From Candidatus Rokuibacteriota bacterium (lineage in GTDB: Bacteria > Methylomirabilota > Methylomirabilia > Rokubacteriales > CSP1-6): 42,552 nt of DNA. The notes under the pieces are model-generated. The model did no database searches. It saw only the letters and a list, made by a program, of their open reading frames with translations, and was not told the origin of the DNA. Below, piece after piece: positions 33,822 to 41,464 of this stretch. The stretch is taken from assembly GCA_016866775.1 (NCBI GenBank), contig VGLJ01000042.1, forward strand, positions 1 to 42,552, read 5' to 3'. Each line of letters starts with the position of its first letter. The first letter of the stretch is position 1. Made by a program: the position numbers and the translations under genes.

Positions 33822-33939
33822 GCGTCGTCCGAGCGCGGGCTTGCCCGCGCAATTCTGCTGTTGGGGGGAGGCAGGGAGGAGCACGCCGTCAGGCGTGCGA
33901 CGACCGTCGGAAGGGGGGCGAAGCCCCCCTCCGAGTCAA
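33822..33939. terminator. Three hairpins between convergent operons
   Basis: The 118-base gap holds three strong stems: GCGCGGGC-TT-GCCCGCGC (33833-33850), GCACGCC-GTCA-GGCGTGC (33881-33898) and CGGA-A-GGGGGGC-GAA-GCCCCCC-TCCG (33908-33933, one bulged A). The first follows the plus-strand gene and the last lies six bases after the transketolase stop on the minus strand. No U-tracts are present. Bidirectional termination is likely. Confidence 0.55.
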
Positions 33940-34866
33940 CTACCGGCCGAGGAACTTGCGGACGCTGCGCGCGATGCCCGTCGCGTCCAGGCCGTGCTTG
34001 ACGTAGAGGCCCTTCGGATCGCCGGACTCGCCGAAGCCCTGCACGCCGAGGCGCTTCATCGCCGTCGGCAACGCTTCGCAGAGGGCCTCGCTGACCGCAC
34101 CGCCGAGCCCACCGGCGATCGAGTGATCCTCGACGGTCACCACGTGGCCGGTCTTGCGCGCGGACGCGAGCAGCATCTCCTCGTCGAGCGGCTTGATCGA
34201 CGCGGCGTTGATGACTTCCGCGCGGATGCCGTCGCCTTCGAGCTGCTGCGCGGCCTCGAGCGCGTTGAAGACGGTGCCGCCCGACGCGATGACCGTGACG
34301 TCGCTGCCGTCGCGCAGCCGCGCCCACTGGCCGAGCCGGAACTGATAGCCGGCGGGGGAGACCGGCTCGAGGTTCTGGCGCGTCAGCCGGAGGTAGAGCG
34401 GTCCCTGGTGCTCCGCGGCGTACGCGATGACCTGCTTGCACTCGACCTCGTCGGCCGGCTGGATGATCGGGATGTTCGGCAGCGCGCGGATGCACGCGAT
34501 GTCCTCGAGACCCATCTGGCTGTACCCGTCCTCGCCGATGGCGACGCCGACGTGGGTTCCGACGAGCTTCACGTTCGCGTTGGTGTAGGCGACCGAGATG
34601 CGAATCGTCTCGAAGCGGCCGACGAGGAAGCACGCGAAGGAGGCCGCGAAGGGGACCTTGCCCGCCATGGCGAGCCCCGCGGCCACGCCGATCATGTTCG
34701 CCTCGGCGATGCCGACGTTGAAGGCGCGGTCCGGGTACTTCTTCGCGAACGACACCGTCATCGTGGACTTCGAGAGGTCGGAGTCGAGCGTGACGATGCG
34801 CGGATCCTTCGCCCCGAGGTCGATCAGGGCCTCACCGAACGCGGCGCGCGTCGCTTTGGCGGCCAT
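33940..34866 (-). CDS. Transketolase, C-terminal subunit
   Basis: The pyrimidine-binding and C-terminal half of a split, TPP-dependent transketolase, 308 residues. It shows DSDLSKSTMT, FNVGIAEANMIGVAAGLAMAG with the conserved glutamate that activates the TPP pyrimidine, and the C-terminal VVTVEDHSIAGGLGGAVSE. ATG 34866 overlaps the upstream stop by one base (TGATG); GTG 34869 is possible. It is the last gene of the moeA-tldD2-rhodanese-tldE2-transketolase operon. Together with the N half it would move two-carbon units between sugar phosphates. Confidence 0.92.
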   Translation of the reverse strand: MAAKATRAAFGEALIDLGAKDPRIVTLDSDLSKSTMTVSFAKKYPDRAFNVGIAEANMIGVAAGLAMAGKVPFAASFACFLVGRFETIRISVAYTNANVKLVGTHVGVAIGEDGYSQMGLEDIACIRALPNIPIIQPADEVECKQVIAYAAEHQGPLYLRLTRQNLEPVSPAGYQFRLGQWARLRDGSDVTVIASGGTVFNALEAAQQLEGDGIRAEVINAASIKPLDEEMLLASARKTGHVVTVEDHSIAGGLGGAVSEALCEALPTAMKRLGVQGFGESGDPKGLYVKHGLDATGIARSVRKFLGR

Positions 34867-35780
34867 CACGTTTTCTCCAGCGCGGCCAGCTCGTCGACGA
34901 CGGCCTTGGTCGCGCTGTCACGGGTGAGGTATTCGTCCCAGGCGGCCTCCGACACGCCGAGCAGGTCGCGGATCGCGCGGATCGCCTCCTGCGGCTTCGG
35001 CGCCTTGCCGTGCCACTCGGGATTGTTCTCCATCCACGGCACGCCCTTGCCCTTCACGGTGTTCGCGACGATGAAGGACGGCTTGCCCTTCGTCGCCTCC
35101 GCCTGGTCGAGGGCCTTCCCGATCTGCGCGAAGTTGTGGCCGTCGATCTCCTGCACGGCCCAGCCGAACGCCTGCCACTTCGCGACCACGGGCTCGAGGT
35201 CGAGGATGTCGGTGACGAACCCGTCGAGCTGGATCTTGTTGTAGTCGAGGATGGCGCAGAGGTTGTCGAGCGGATGGCTCGGCTGGCCGAGCTTCGGCCC
35301 CGACATCGCCGCTTCCCACACCTGGCCTTCCTGGATCTCGCCGTCACCGAGGATGCAGTACACGCGCGCGGGCGAGCCGGCCATCTTCAGGCCGAGCGCT
35401 TCGCCGAGCGCGATCGAGAGGCCCTGGCCGAGCGAGCCCGTCGCCGCTTCGATCCCGGGCAGCGCGTTGCGATCGGGATGCCCCTGGAGCGGGCTGCCGA
35501 GCTTGCGTAGCGAGATGAGCTGCGACTCGGGGAAGAAGCCCGCGCGCGACATCGCCGCGTAGAGCGCGGGCACCGCGTGGCCTTTGGAGAGGATCACGCG
35601 GTCGCGGTCCGGCCAGTCCGGGCGCTTCGGATCGACGCGCAGCCGGCCGAAATAGAGCGCGACGAGCAGGTCGGCGACCGAGTTCGACCCGCCGGGATGG
35701 CCCGAGCCCGCGTGGGTGAGCATGCGCTCGATCTGCACGCGGCACCCGCGAGCGATGGCCTCGAGGCGTGCGATATCCAT
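34866..35780 (-). CDS. Transketolase, N-terminal subunit
   Basis: The diphosphate-binding half of the split transketolase, 304 residues. Visible are HAGSGHPGGSNSVADLL, RVILSKGHAVPALYAA, GSLGQGLSIALGEA, and the TPP motif GDGEIQEGQVWEAAM ending in LDYNKIQLDG. ATG 35780 overlaps the tldE2 stop by one base (TGATG). The gene is thus tightly coupled to the peptidase pair upstream, an unusual partnership for a sugar-phosphate enzyme. Confidence 0.93.
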   Translation of the reverse strand: MDIARLEAIARGCRVQIERMLTHAGSGHPGGSNSVADLLVALYFGRLRVDPKRPDWPDRDRVILSKGHAVPALYAAMSRAGFFPESQLISLRKLGSPLQGHPDRNALPGIEAATGSLGQGLSIALGEALGLKMAGSPARVYCILGDGEIQEGQVWEAAMSGPKLGQPSHPLDNLCAILDYNKIQLDGFVTDILDLEPVVAKWQAFGWAVQEIDGHNFAQIGKALDQAEATKGKPSFIVANTVKGKGVPWMENNPEWHGKAPKPQEAIRAIRDLLGVSEAAWDEYLTRDSATKAVVDELAALEKT

Positions 35781-37336
35781 CAGGCGAGATCCTCCATGAA
35801 CCCTGCGATCGCATCGATACGGACGCCTGAGATCGCGACCTCCGGGGTGTAGGCGACTTCCGCCCAGACCACCGTGCCGCGCACGTCCTTGGTGACGCCG
35901 ACGACGTTGTTCAGGATGGTCGCGATGTTGTCGTTGACCCGGATCACGTTCGCCCGGAGCGGCGCGGCGATCCGGCCGCCGCAAATGATATAGGAATCGC
36001 CGACGACCGTACAGGTGAAATCACCGGCGCGCAGGCCGTTGACCGGGTACGTGTACCAGATGCGGCCGATGTAGAGCCCGTTCCCGACGCGCCGGATCAG
36101 CTCGTCGCGCGTGACGCCGTCCTCTCCCTCGAGCACCACGTTCGACGCGGAGATCGAGGGGCTCGTATCGAACTGCCGCCCGCCGCCGAAGGCGAAGCGG
36201 AAGCCGTTGCGCGGCACCAGCGCGCGGCGGGCCGCCTCGTCCGGCGCCGTGCCGAGCTTCTCGGCGCGCGCGGGATCGCGCAGCAGGCGCTGGGTCTCGT
36301 ACCAGCTCGAGAGGCAACCCGTCAGCACCCCGGCGCGGATCAGGTCCGTGCGGCCGGTCGGCAGGCCCTCGCACGTGATGCCCTTGGATGCGATCCGTTC
36401 CGCCGCCGCGCCGTCGTCATAGAGGTGGAGGCCCGGTCCCGCCACGCGAGTACCGAGCCGGCCGAGGAACGGCGTGTTCGAGGCATAGAAGCTCGAGGCC
36501 GTGCACGCGGGCACGATGATGTTGTTCAGCAGATCGGCGACGGGCTGGCGGCCGAGCACGACCGTGTACGTGCCGGAGGGCACGCGGACGCCGTCGATCG
36601 CGGCGATCGCGCTCCGCGCGGCCTCGACGCCCGCCTCGTCGGTGAAGTGATCGAGCCGCGTGCCGGTGGACCACCCCGAGCCCTTCGCGTCGAACTTCTC
36701 GACCATCGCCGTGATGGACGAGGTGATGACGGTGGCTTCGTCGGTCTGCACCCGGGGCAGGTGCGTCGACACGATCGCGGCACGCTCCTGCACGACCGAG
36801 ACGTCGCCGCCGACGATGAGACCGAGGTCCCGCAATCCCGCCTCGCCGCCGGCGAGCTCGGCGAGCCGGCCCGCGTGGAGGAACGTGCGGACCGCGCCGT
36901 TCACGACCTTCCAGCCGGCCTCGACGAGCGCGCGGTCGTCGAGCGTCATCAGCGCGGGGTCGTGATGGGTCCCGAGCGTGCGCCGCTCGGGTCCGGGCTT
37001 CGGAAGCGAGACGAACTCGGGATCGCGCACGGCCGCGCGCCGCGCTTTGGTCAACGCGCGCTCGACGCCGCGCGCCGCGAGGTCGCTCGGCTCGCTACCG
37101 AAGCCGACGAGGTCGCCGTCGGGGCCGGCGAAGACCGCCTGGATCCCGATCCCGTGGGCCGTGGCCGACTTCGGCTCCTCGACGCCGTCGCACGGGATGT
37201 GGGACGTGTAGTTCAGCCGCGTGAGCAGGGCCGCGTTCGCCGCCACGAAGATCTCGACTTCGCGGACGTCCGGCTGATGCCGCGCCCACTCGAACGCCTC
37301 GGTCGCCGCGCGAGCGAGGTCGTCGATGGACATCAT
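35780..37336 (-). CDS. TldD/PmbA-family protein, second pair (TldE2-like)
   Basis: A 518-residue protein of the TldD/PmbA superfamily without an HExxxH zinc motif, so the likely non-catalytic partner of TldD2. It shows ATAHGIGIQAVFAGPDG, the segment GTYTVVLGRQPVADLLNNII, a family-like ASKGITCEGLPTGRTDLI, and NGLYIGRIWYTYPVNGLRAGDF. It is longer than the first PmbA (445 residues). ATG 37336 and ATG 37333 are adjacent. No ribosome site is seen, because repeat copy G occupies the sequence just upstream. It overlaps the transketolase start by one base. Confidence 0.85.
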   Translation of the reverse strand: MMSIDDLARAATEAFEWARHQPDVREVEIFVAANAALLTRLNYTSHIPCDGVEEPKSATAHGIGIQAVFAGPDGDLVGFGSEPSDLAARGVERALTKARRAAVRDPEFVSLPKPGPERRTLGTHHDPALMTLDDRALVEAGWKVVNGAVRTFLHAGRLAELAGGEAGLRDLGLIVGGDVSVVQERAAIVSTHLPRVQTDEATVITSSITAMVEKFDAKGSGWSTGTRLDHFTDEAGVEAARSAIAAIDGVRVPSGTYTVVLGRQPVADLLNNIIVPACTASSFYASNTPFLGRLGTRVAGPGLHLYDDGAAAERIASKGITCEGLPTGRTDLIRAGVLTGCLSSWYETQRLLRDPARAEKLGTAPDEAARRALVPRNGFRFAFGGGRQFDTSPSISASNVVLEGEDGVTRDELIRRVGNGLYIGRIWYTYPVNGLRAGDFTCTVVGDSYIICGGRIAAPLRANVIRVNDNIATILNNVVGVTKDVRGTVVWAEVAYTPEVAISGVRIDAIAGFMEDLA

Positions 37337-37340
37337 GTCA

Positions 37341-37379
37341 AGGGGTTCGGGGTCCCTCGGTTGTGGTGTCCCATGTTCA
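37341..37379 (+). repeat. 39-base repeat, copy G
   Basis: From AGGGGTTCGGGGTCC to CCCATGTTCA on the plus strand, it matches 33 of 39 positions of copy F inside the SDR gene. It fills the whole gap between the rhodanese and tldE2 genes. Its last three bases (TCA) are the complement of the rhodanese stop codon. Confidence 0.65.
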
Positions 37380-37868
37380 ATGCCCGGGCGTGGCCTTCGG
37401 ATTTCGGCCTTCGACGGGGTAGCCCTTCTCCCACCAGCCGGGGAGCCCTTCGTCGAGCACCTCGTGATTGCGCCAGCCCTTCGCGTAGAGGAGGTCGCTG
37501 GCCCCCCGGGCCAGCGCGTGCGGGCACGTTCAGTAGAGGACGACGCGGGTCTGCTTCGGCACTTCCTTCGGTGCGCGCGCATCCACCTCGCGCAAGGGAA
37601 GGCTCTTCGCGCCCTTGATGTGGAGCTCGCGGTACGCCTCGGCCGTGCGGACGTCGAAGATCGCGACCTTCGCGCCGCCGTCGACCTGGGCCTTGAGCGT
37701 GTCCACCTTGATGAACTTCACGGGGTAGCTCGGTGGCGCGGCTGGCTGCGCGGCGCCGAGGAGGAGCGCGATCGCAAGGATGGGGGATGCGAGACGCCCC
37801 CCCCAAGCCCCCCGCCGCTCCGGGCGCGGAATGAATCCGCGCCCTCCGCGAGTGCCGAAGGGCTTCAT
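37377..37868 (-). CDS. Putative selenocysteine-containing rhodanese (UGA at 37532-37530)
   Basis: A 163-residue exported rhodanese-type sulfurtransferase if the in-frame TGA at codon 113 is read as selenocysteine. Residues about 22-45 (RLASPILAIALLLGAAQPAAPP) form a signal peptide whose N-region is encoded by a repeat. The rhodanese domain runs from VKFIKVDTLKAQV through VAIFDVRTAEAYRELHIKGA to RVVLY. After the TGA the same frame gives TCPHALARGASDLLYAKGW, EVLDEGLPGWWEKGYPVEG and then a stop. The TGA sits where this fold has its catalytic cysteine. A hairpin suited to be a SECIS follows. ATG 37868 overlaps the tldD2 stop (ATGA). The alternatives are a Cys-to-stop mutation or a sequence error. 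Read conventionally, only 112 residues without an active site would be made. Confidence 0.75.
37496..37532 (-). promoter_or_regulatory. Candidate bacterial SECIS element
   Basis: On the minus strand, 22 bases after the TGA comes a GGG loop (37507-37505) closed by a perfect 9-bp stem, CGCTGGCCC (37516-37508) with GGGCCAGCG (37504-37496). Bacterial SECIS hairpins lie just downstream of the UGA, with the loop about 16-37 bases away and a G in the first loop positions; both hold. The hairpin lies within coding sequence, so part of its pairing could reflect the GC-rich codons. Confidence 0.6.
37797..37857 (-). repeat. Hairpin repeat, complete copy B
   Basis: Read on the minus strand: GGCACTCGCGGAGG, then hairpin GGGCGCGGA-TTCAT-TCCGCGCCC (37844-37822), GGAGCGGC, and GGGGGGCTTGGGGGGGG. 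Compared with copy A the first stem has exchanged G-C for C-G on both arms while the loop TTCAY is kept. It starts nine bases after the tldD2 stop, and is translated as the first residues of the rhodanese. Confidence 0.75.
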
Positions 37869-39421
37869 GAGCCGAATATCCGCGCGCGGCTGCGCATCGT
37901 CGGACCGCCGTTGCCGAGCTTCTTCGTCTGCATCGGCTGGCCCTTGCCGCAGTTGGAGATGGGATAGAGGCGAAAGTCGGCGCCGACCGCGTCGACGTTC
38001 ATCAGGTAGTCGCGCGTGTCGGCGGCGATGCCGCCGTCGCGATACAGGCGGCCGAGCTGGCCGTCGACGATCTCGTACACCTTCCGCGCGGAGATCCGGA
38101 AGTTCTCGCGGCTCTCCGCGATCGAGGGCGTGCGGTGGCCGACCACGTAGTAGCCGTGGTCGACCTCGCGGATCATCGCGTCGGGATCCCGGTCGCCCTC
38201 CGCGAACACCGTGCTCGACATGCGGATCAGCGGGACGAGCGACGGGTCGGTCGCCTTCCAGTGCCCGTTCGGCGCGCCGCCGAAGACCGCCGCGGTCTGC
38301 CGGCTGTTCATGAATCCCTGGAGCACGCCGCGATCGATGTGGACCACGCGTCGCGCGGGCGTGCCCTCGTGGTCGTAGGCGTAGTGGCCGTACCCCGGCA
38401 GCGCGGGATCGGAGAACGCGGTGACCAGCGGCGAGGCGATCTGCTTGCCGACCTGGTGCTCGCCGAGGCCGCGCAAGAGCCACGAGCGTCCGGCGTACGC
38501 CGTCTCCATCTTCAGCGCGCGGTCGAGCTCGACCGGATGGCCGATGATCTCGTGCGAGACGAGCGTGTTGTAGTGCGGATCCGTCACGACGACGACCTCG
38601 CCGTCGGACGTCGGCAGCGTGGGCGCGGCGGCGACCTCGACGGCTTCGCGCCCGATCGCGCGCGCGAACTCGACGAACGTCGGGAAGCGGATGAGCGGCT
38701 CGTCGGCCCCGCGCGTGAGGATCTCCCACCCGCGCTGGTGACCGAGCACGTCGTAGATCTCGTGGCTCACGCCGTCGACGACCGCGACGACCCACACCAT
38801 GCCCTGGGTGAGGGCGAAGGTCTGGTCGATGCGCGCGCCCTCGGTCGACACGAACAGCTCGCGCGAGAGCTGCGTGAGCGTGGAGACGAAGTTGTACTTG
38901 AGCCGCGCGTCGAGCCCCGCGAGGTCTCGCGAGACGTCGGTCGTCTCGACGACCATGGCCGGCAGCGCCATCGCGCGCGGATCGACCTCGCACAGGGCGG
39001 GGATGGTGTCGCGCCGGATCTCCACGGGATGCAGGCGCGTGTCCGCGAGCGTCTCGCCGAGCGGGCCCAGCTTGCCGCGCGCGTCCGCCTTCATCTCCGC
39101 GTTGACGTCTGCGCGGCGCCAGGCCTGTTCGATCGCCTCGCGCACGATCCGTGGCAGATCGTCGGCGTCGGCCGCGCCGAGCGTGAGGCCGACGTACCCC
39201 GGGGCGATCGAGCGGTCACCAGCGAGCACCCGAACGCCGAGGCCGAGCCCGTAGTCGTCGCCCGACGACTTCGCGGCGCCGTTCTCGGCGGTGGCGTACT
39301 TGCCCTGCGTGACTTCCAGGCGCACGTCGGCGTGCGTGAGATGCGGCAGCCGGCGCTTCGCGTCGTGGACCAGCTCCTCGACGCTGGGCGCGACGCGGTC
39401 GATCAGCTCGACGCCGATCAT
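37865..39421 (-). CDS. TldD-family zinc metallopeptidase, second pair (TldD2)
   Basis: A 518-residue catalytic member of the TldD family. The zinc motif SHEIIGHPVELDRALKME has H290, E291 and H295. Around it are VVVVTDPHYNTLV, the segment PGYGHYAYDHEGTPARRVV, and the C-terminal YPISNCGKGQPMQ with a conserved cysteine. ATG 39421 overlaps the moeA stop by one base (TGATG). It is about 40 residues longer than the first TldD and clearly a separate paralogue. With TldE2 downstream it probably forms a heterodimer, and the rhodanese gene is inserted between the two. Confidence 0.9.
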   Translation of the reverse strand: MIGVELIDRVAPSVEELVHDAKRRLPHLTHADVRLEVTQGKYATAENGAAKSSGDDYGLGLGVRVLAGDRSIAPGYVGLTLGAADADDLPRIVREAIEQAWRRADVNAEMKADARGKLGPLGETLADTRLHPVEIRRDTIPALCEVDPRAMALPAMVVETTDVSRDLAGLDARLKYNFVSTLTQLSRELFVSTEGARIDQTFALTQGMVWVVAVVDGVSHEIYDVLGHQRGWEILTRGADEPLIRFPTFVEFARAIGREAVEVAAAPTLPTSDGEVVVVTDPHYNTLVSHEIIGHPVELDRALKMETAYAGRSWLLRGLGEHQVGKQIASPLVTAFSDPALPGYGHYAYDHEGTPARRVVHIDRGVLQGFMNSRQTAAVFGGAPNGHWKATDPSLVPLIRMSSTVFAEGDRDPDAMIREVDHGYYVVGHRTPSIAESRENFRISARKVYEIVDGQLGRLYRDGGIAADTRDYLMNVDAVGADFRLYPISNCGKGQPMQTKKLGNGGPTMRSRARIFGS

Positions 39422-40620
39422 CAGAAGGGCTCGACCTCGACCAGCTCGCCCGGCTCGACGTCGCCGCGCTCCTCGTCGAGCACGACGAGACAGTTGCCGA
39501 CGACCATCGAGCTCAGGATGCCGGAGCCCTGCGGGCCGGTGGTCCGCACGTGCCACGTCCTGTCCGCCGCGGCGTAGCTGAGGATGCCGCGCTTGAACTC
39601 GCGCCGGCCGGTCTTCTTGCGCATCGGTTCGTCGGCGCGCGCGTGGAACGTCGCGGGGAAGAGCCGCGTGCGGCCCGCGAGCTTGTAGATGGCGGGCCGG
39701 ACGAACAGCATGAACGCCAGCATCGAGGCGACCGGGTTGCCGGGAAGGCCGAAGAAGTGCGCAGGGCCGATCGATCCCATCGCGAGCGGCCGGCCGGGCT
39801 GCATGGCCACCTGCCAGAACTCGATGCCGCCGATCTCCTCGAGCACGTCCTTCACGAGGTCGTAGATGCCGACCGACACGCCCCCGGAGCTCACGACCAC
39901 GTCGGCCATCGACGCCGCGTCGAGCAATCGTGCGCGCAGCTCCTCGCGCCGGTCGGGCACGATGCCGAGGTCGATCACCTGGCCGCCGCAGCGCGCGATG
40001 CTGCCGCGCAGCGCGAAGCGGTTGGAGTCGTAGATCTGCCCTGGCTTGCGCACCGAGCCCGGCTCCGCGACTTCGTCACCCGTCGAGAGCAGCGCCACGC
40101 GCGGCCGCGAGTGCACGAGCGCCTGCACGAACCCGAGCGAGGTGAGCAGCCCGATCTCCTGCGGCCGGAGCGGCGAGCCTTTCGCCACGACCACGGTGCC
40201 GCTCGCGATGTCTTCGCCGTGCCGCCGCACGTTCGCGCCCTTGTCGAGTGGACCGATGCGGACCCGGTCGCCCTCGCGCTCGACGATCTCCTGCGGGTAC
40301 ACGGTGTCGGCGCCCGCGGGCATCGGCGCGCCGGTCATGATGCGGATCGACTGGCCGGCGGCGAGCGTTCCGTCGTGCACGGAGCCGGCGGGCAGGTCGG
40401 CGATGACGGTCAGCTCGCGCGTGCCTTCACGGGGAATGTCGCCGCTGCCGACGGCGTAGCCGTCCACGGCCGAGTTGTCGCTGGGCGGAACGTCGAAGGG
40501 GGCGGGGACGTCTTCGGCGAGCACGCGATCGAGCGCGTCGACGACGGCGACGAGCTCGGGCGGCGCGATGTTCGTGACCCGGTCGAGGATCCGATTTTGG
40601 CCGTCCCGGACCGAAATCAT
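39421..40620 (-). CDS. moeA: MoeA, molybdopterin molybdenumtransferase
   Basis: Inserts molybdate into adenylated molybdopterin in cofactor synthesis. The 399-residue protein has DVPPSDNSAVDGYAV, IMTGAPMPAGADTV, the LLSTGDEVAEPG motif, VVVSSGGVSVGIYDLV and GLPGNPVASML, all typical of MoeA. ATG 40620 lies seven bases after a TACTAT element. It leads the six-gene minus-strand operon that continues with tldD2. The last domain is slightly divergent. Paralogues often serve tungsten instead, which cannot be decided here. Confidence 0.93.
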   Translation of the reverse strand: MISVRDGQNRILDRVTNIAPPELVAVVDALDRVLAEDVPAPFDVPPSDNSAVDGYAVGSGDIPREGTRELTVIADLPAGSVHDGTLAAGQSIRIMTGAPMPAGADTVYPQEIVEREGDRVRIGPLDKGANVRRHGEDIASGTVVVAKGSPLRPQEIGLLTSLGFVQALVHSRPRVALLSTGDEVAEPGSVRKPGQIYDSNRFALRGSIARCGGQVIDLGIVPDRREELRARLLDAASMADVVVSSGGVSVGIYDLVKDVLEEIGGIEFWQVAMQPGRPLAMGSIGPAHFFGLPGNPVASMLAFMLFVRPAIYKLAGRTRLFPATFHARADEPMRKKTGRREFKRGILSYAAADRTWHVRTTGPQGSGILSSMVVGNCLVVLDEERGDVEPGELVEVEPF

Positions 40621-40627
40621 GCTGGGA

Positions 40628-40633
40628 ATAGTA
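40628..40633 (-). promoter_or_regulatory. -10 element of the moeA operon
   Basis: TACTAT on the minus strand (40633-40628) lies seven bases before ATG 40620. There is no ribosome site, so the mRNA would be leaderless. The -35 region (GTGCCG at 17 bases) is weak. Confidence 0.45.
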
Positions 40634-40689
40634 TCGCACGGAGAACTCGCCGGCACGTCGCGTGAGCCCTGCTCGCGGGCGCGGATGCG

Positions 40690-40902
40690 TTACTCGATGC
40701 GGTGATCTGCGCGGAGTACCAGCGACCGCGAGAGCGTCAGGCCAATAGCCTTGGCAGTCTTGAGGCCGCGCAACTCGCGAACAAACGCGCGCACGTGCGG
40801 CTGTGTCGGGTCCGCTCTCGATAGCCCCGAGAGCGGCGTAAGGCTGGAGATGAAGACGACCGCGGGAAGTCGCGTCACTAACCAGCGGCGCGCGACGTCC
40901 AT
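40690..40902 (-). pseudogene. Internally deleted ABC substrate-binding protein relic
   Basis: A 70-residue frame that joins the two ends of a much larger protein. After a signal-like start (RWLVTRLPAVVFISSLTPLS), the segment SRADPTQPHVRAFVRELR resembles the N-terminal region of ABC_sub_bind (PF04392) lipoprotein-like binding proteins. The next residues, LKTAKAIGLTLSRSLVLRADHRIE and stop, resemble their extreme C-terminus. Some 250 residues are missing between. The join keeps the frame. It is a relic and may be expressed as a micro-peptide only by accident. Confidence 0.6.
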
Positions 40903-40959
40903 CGTGGCGGGAGTCCAGCACTTGCGTGCCTCGCGAACGCGCCGCTGAGCGAGACTCGC

Positions 40960-40965
40960 TATGAT
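40960..40965 (+). promoter_or_regulatory. -10 element of the RDD gene
   Basis: TATGAT matches the -10 consensus at five of six bases and lies seven bases before GTG 40973. It overlaps the ATG at 40961, so that ATG would not be in the transcript. No -35 box is evident. Confidence 0.45.
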
Positions 40966-40972
40966 AGCCAGC

Positions 40973-41464
40973 GTGATCGTGACCAAGCCGGCGGGCTTCT
41001 GGGTTCGCGTCGTCGCCGCGCTGCTCGATTTCGCGCTGCTCTGGCTCGTGAATCTCTCGTTCCGCGTCATCGCGGCGCGCGTCTGGCGCGTCGAGCCCGA
41101 CAGCCCGCTCGGTGTGCAGGGAACGCTCGCCCTGTGCATGTTCTTCTTCGTCGCGCTCTACACGATCCTCCTGCACGCGCTCGAGGGACAGACGATCGGC
41201 AAGCTGGTCGTGGGCGTCCGCGTGGTCGGCGCCGACGGCGAGCCGCCCGCGATCGGCGCGTGCGTGCTGCGCTTCTTCGCGTACGCGGCGTCGGCGTTGC
41301 CCCTCGGCCTCGGTTTCGTGATGGCCGGCCTTCGCACCGATCGCCGCGCGCTGCACGACCTGCTCGCGGGGACACGTGTCGAACGGGCCGTGCGCGTACC
41401 GCCGCCGCCACCGGCCAGCGAGCCCGCGCCCGAACCGGAAGAGATGCTCCGTCCGAGTGAGTGA
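40973..41464 (+). CDS. RDD-family membrane protein
   Basis: A 163-residue membrane protein with about three hydrophobic segments and an acidic, proline-rich tail. RDD-family marks are GFWVRVVAALLDFALLW at the N-terminus, EGQTIGKLVVGVRVVGADG in the middle, and RRALHDLLAGTRV near the end. The family has been linked to ion exchange and osmotic stress in a few species; function here is unknown. GTG 40973 is preferred because a -10 element lies seven bases upstream; ATG 40961 would add four residues. Confidence 0.82.
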   Translation: MIVTKPAGFWVRVVAALLDFALLWLVNLSFRVIAARVWRVEPDSPLGVQGTLALCMFFFVALYTILLHALEGQTIGKLVVGVRVVGADGEPPAIGACVLRFFAYAASALPLGLGFVMAGLRTDRRALHDLLAGTRVERAVRVPPPPPASEPAPEPEEMLRPSE

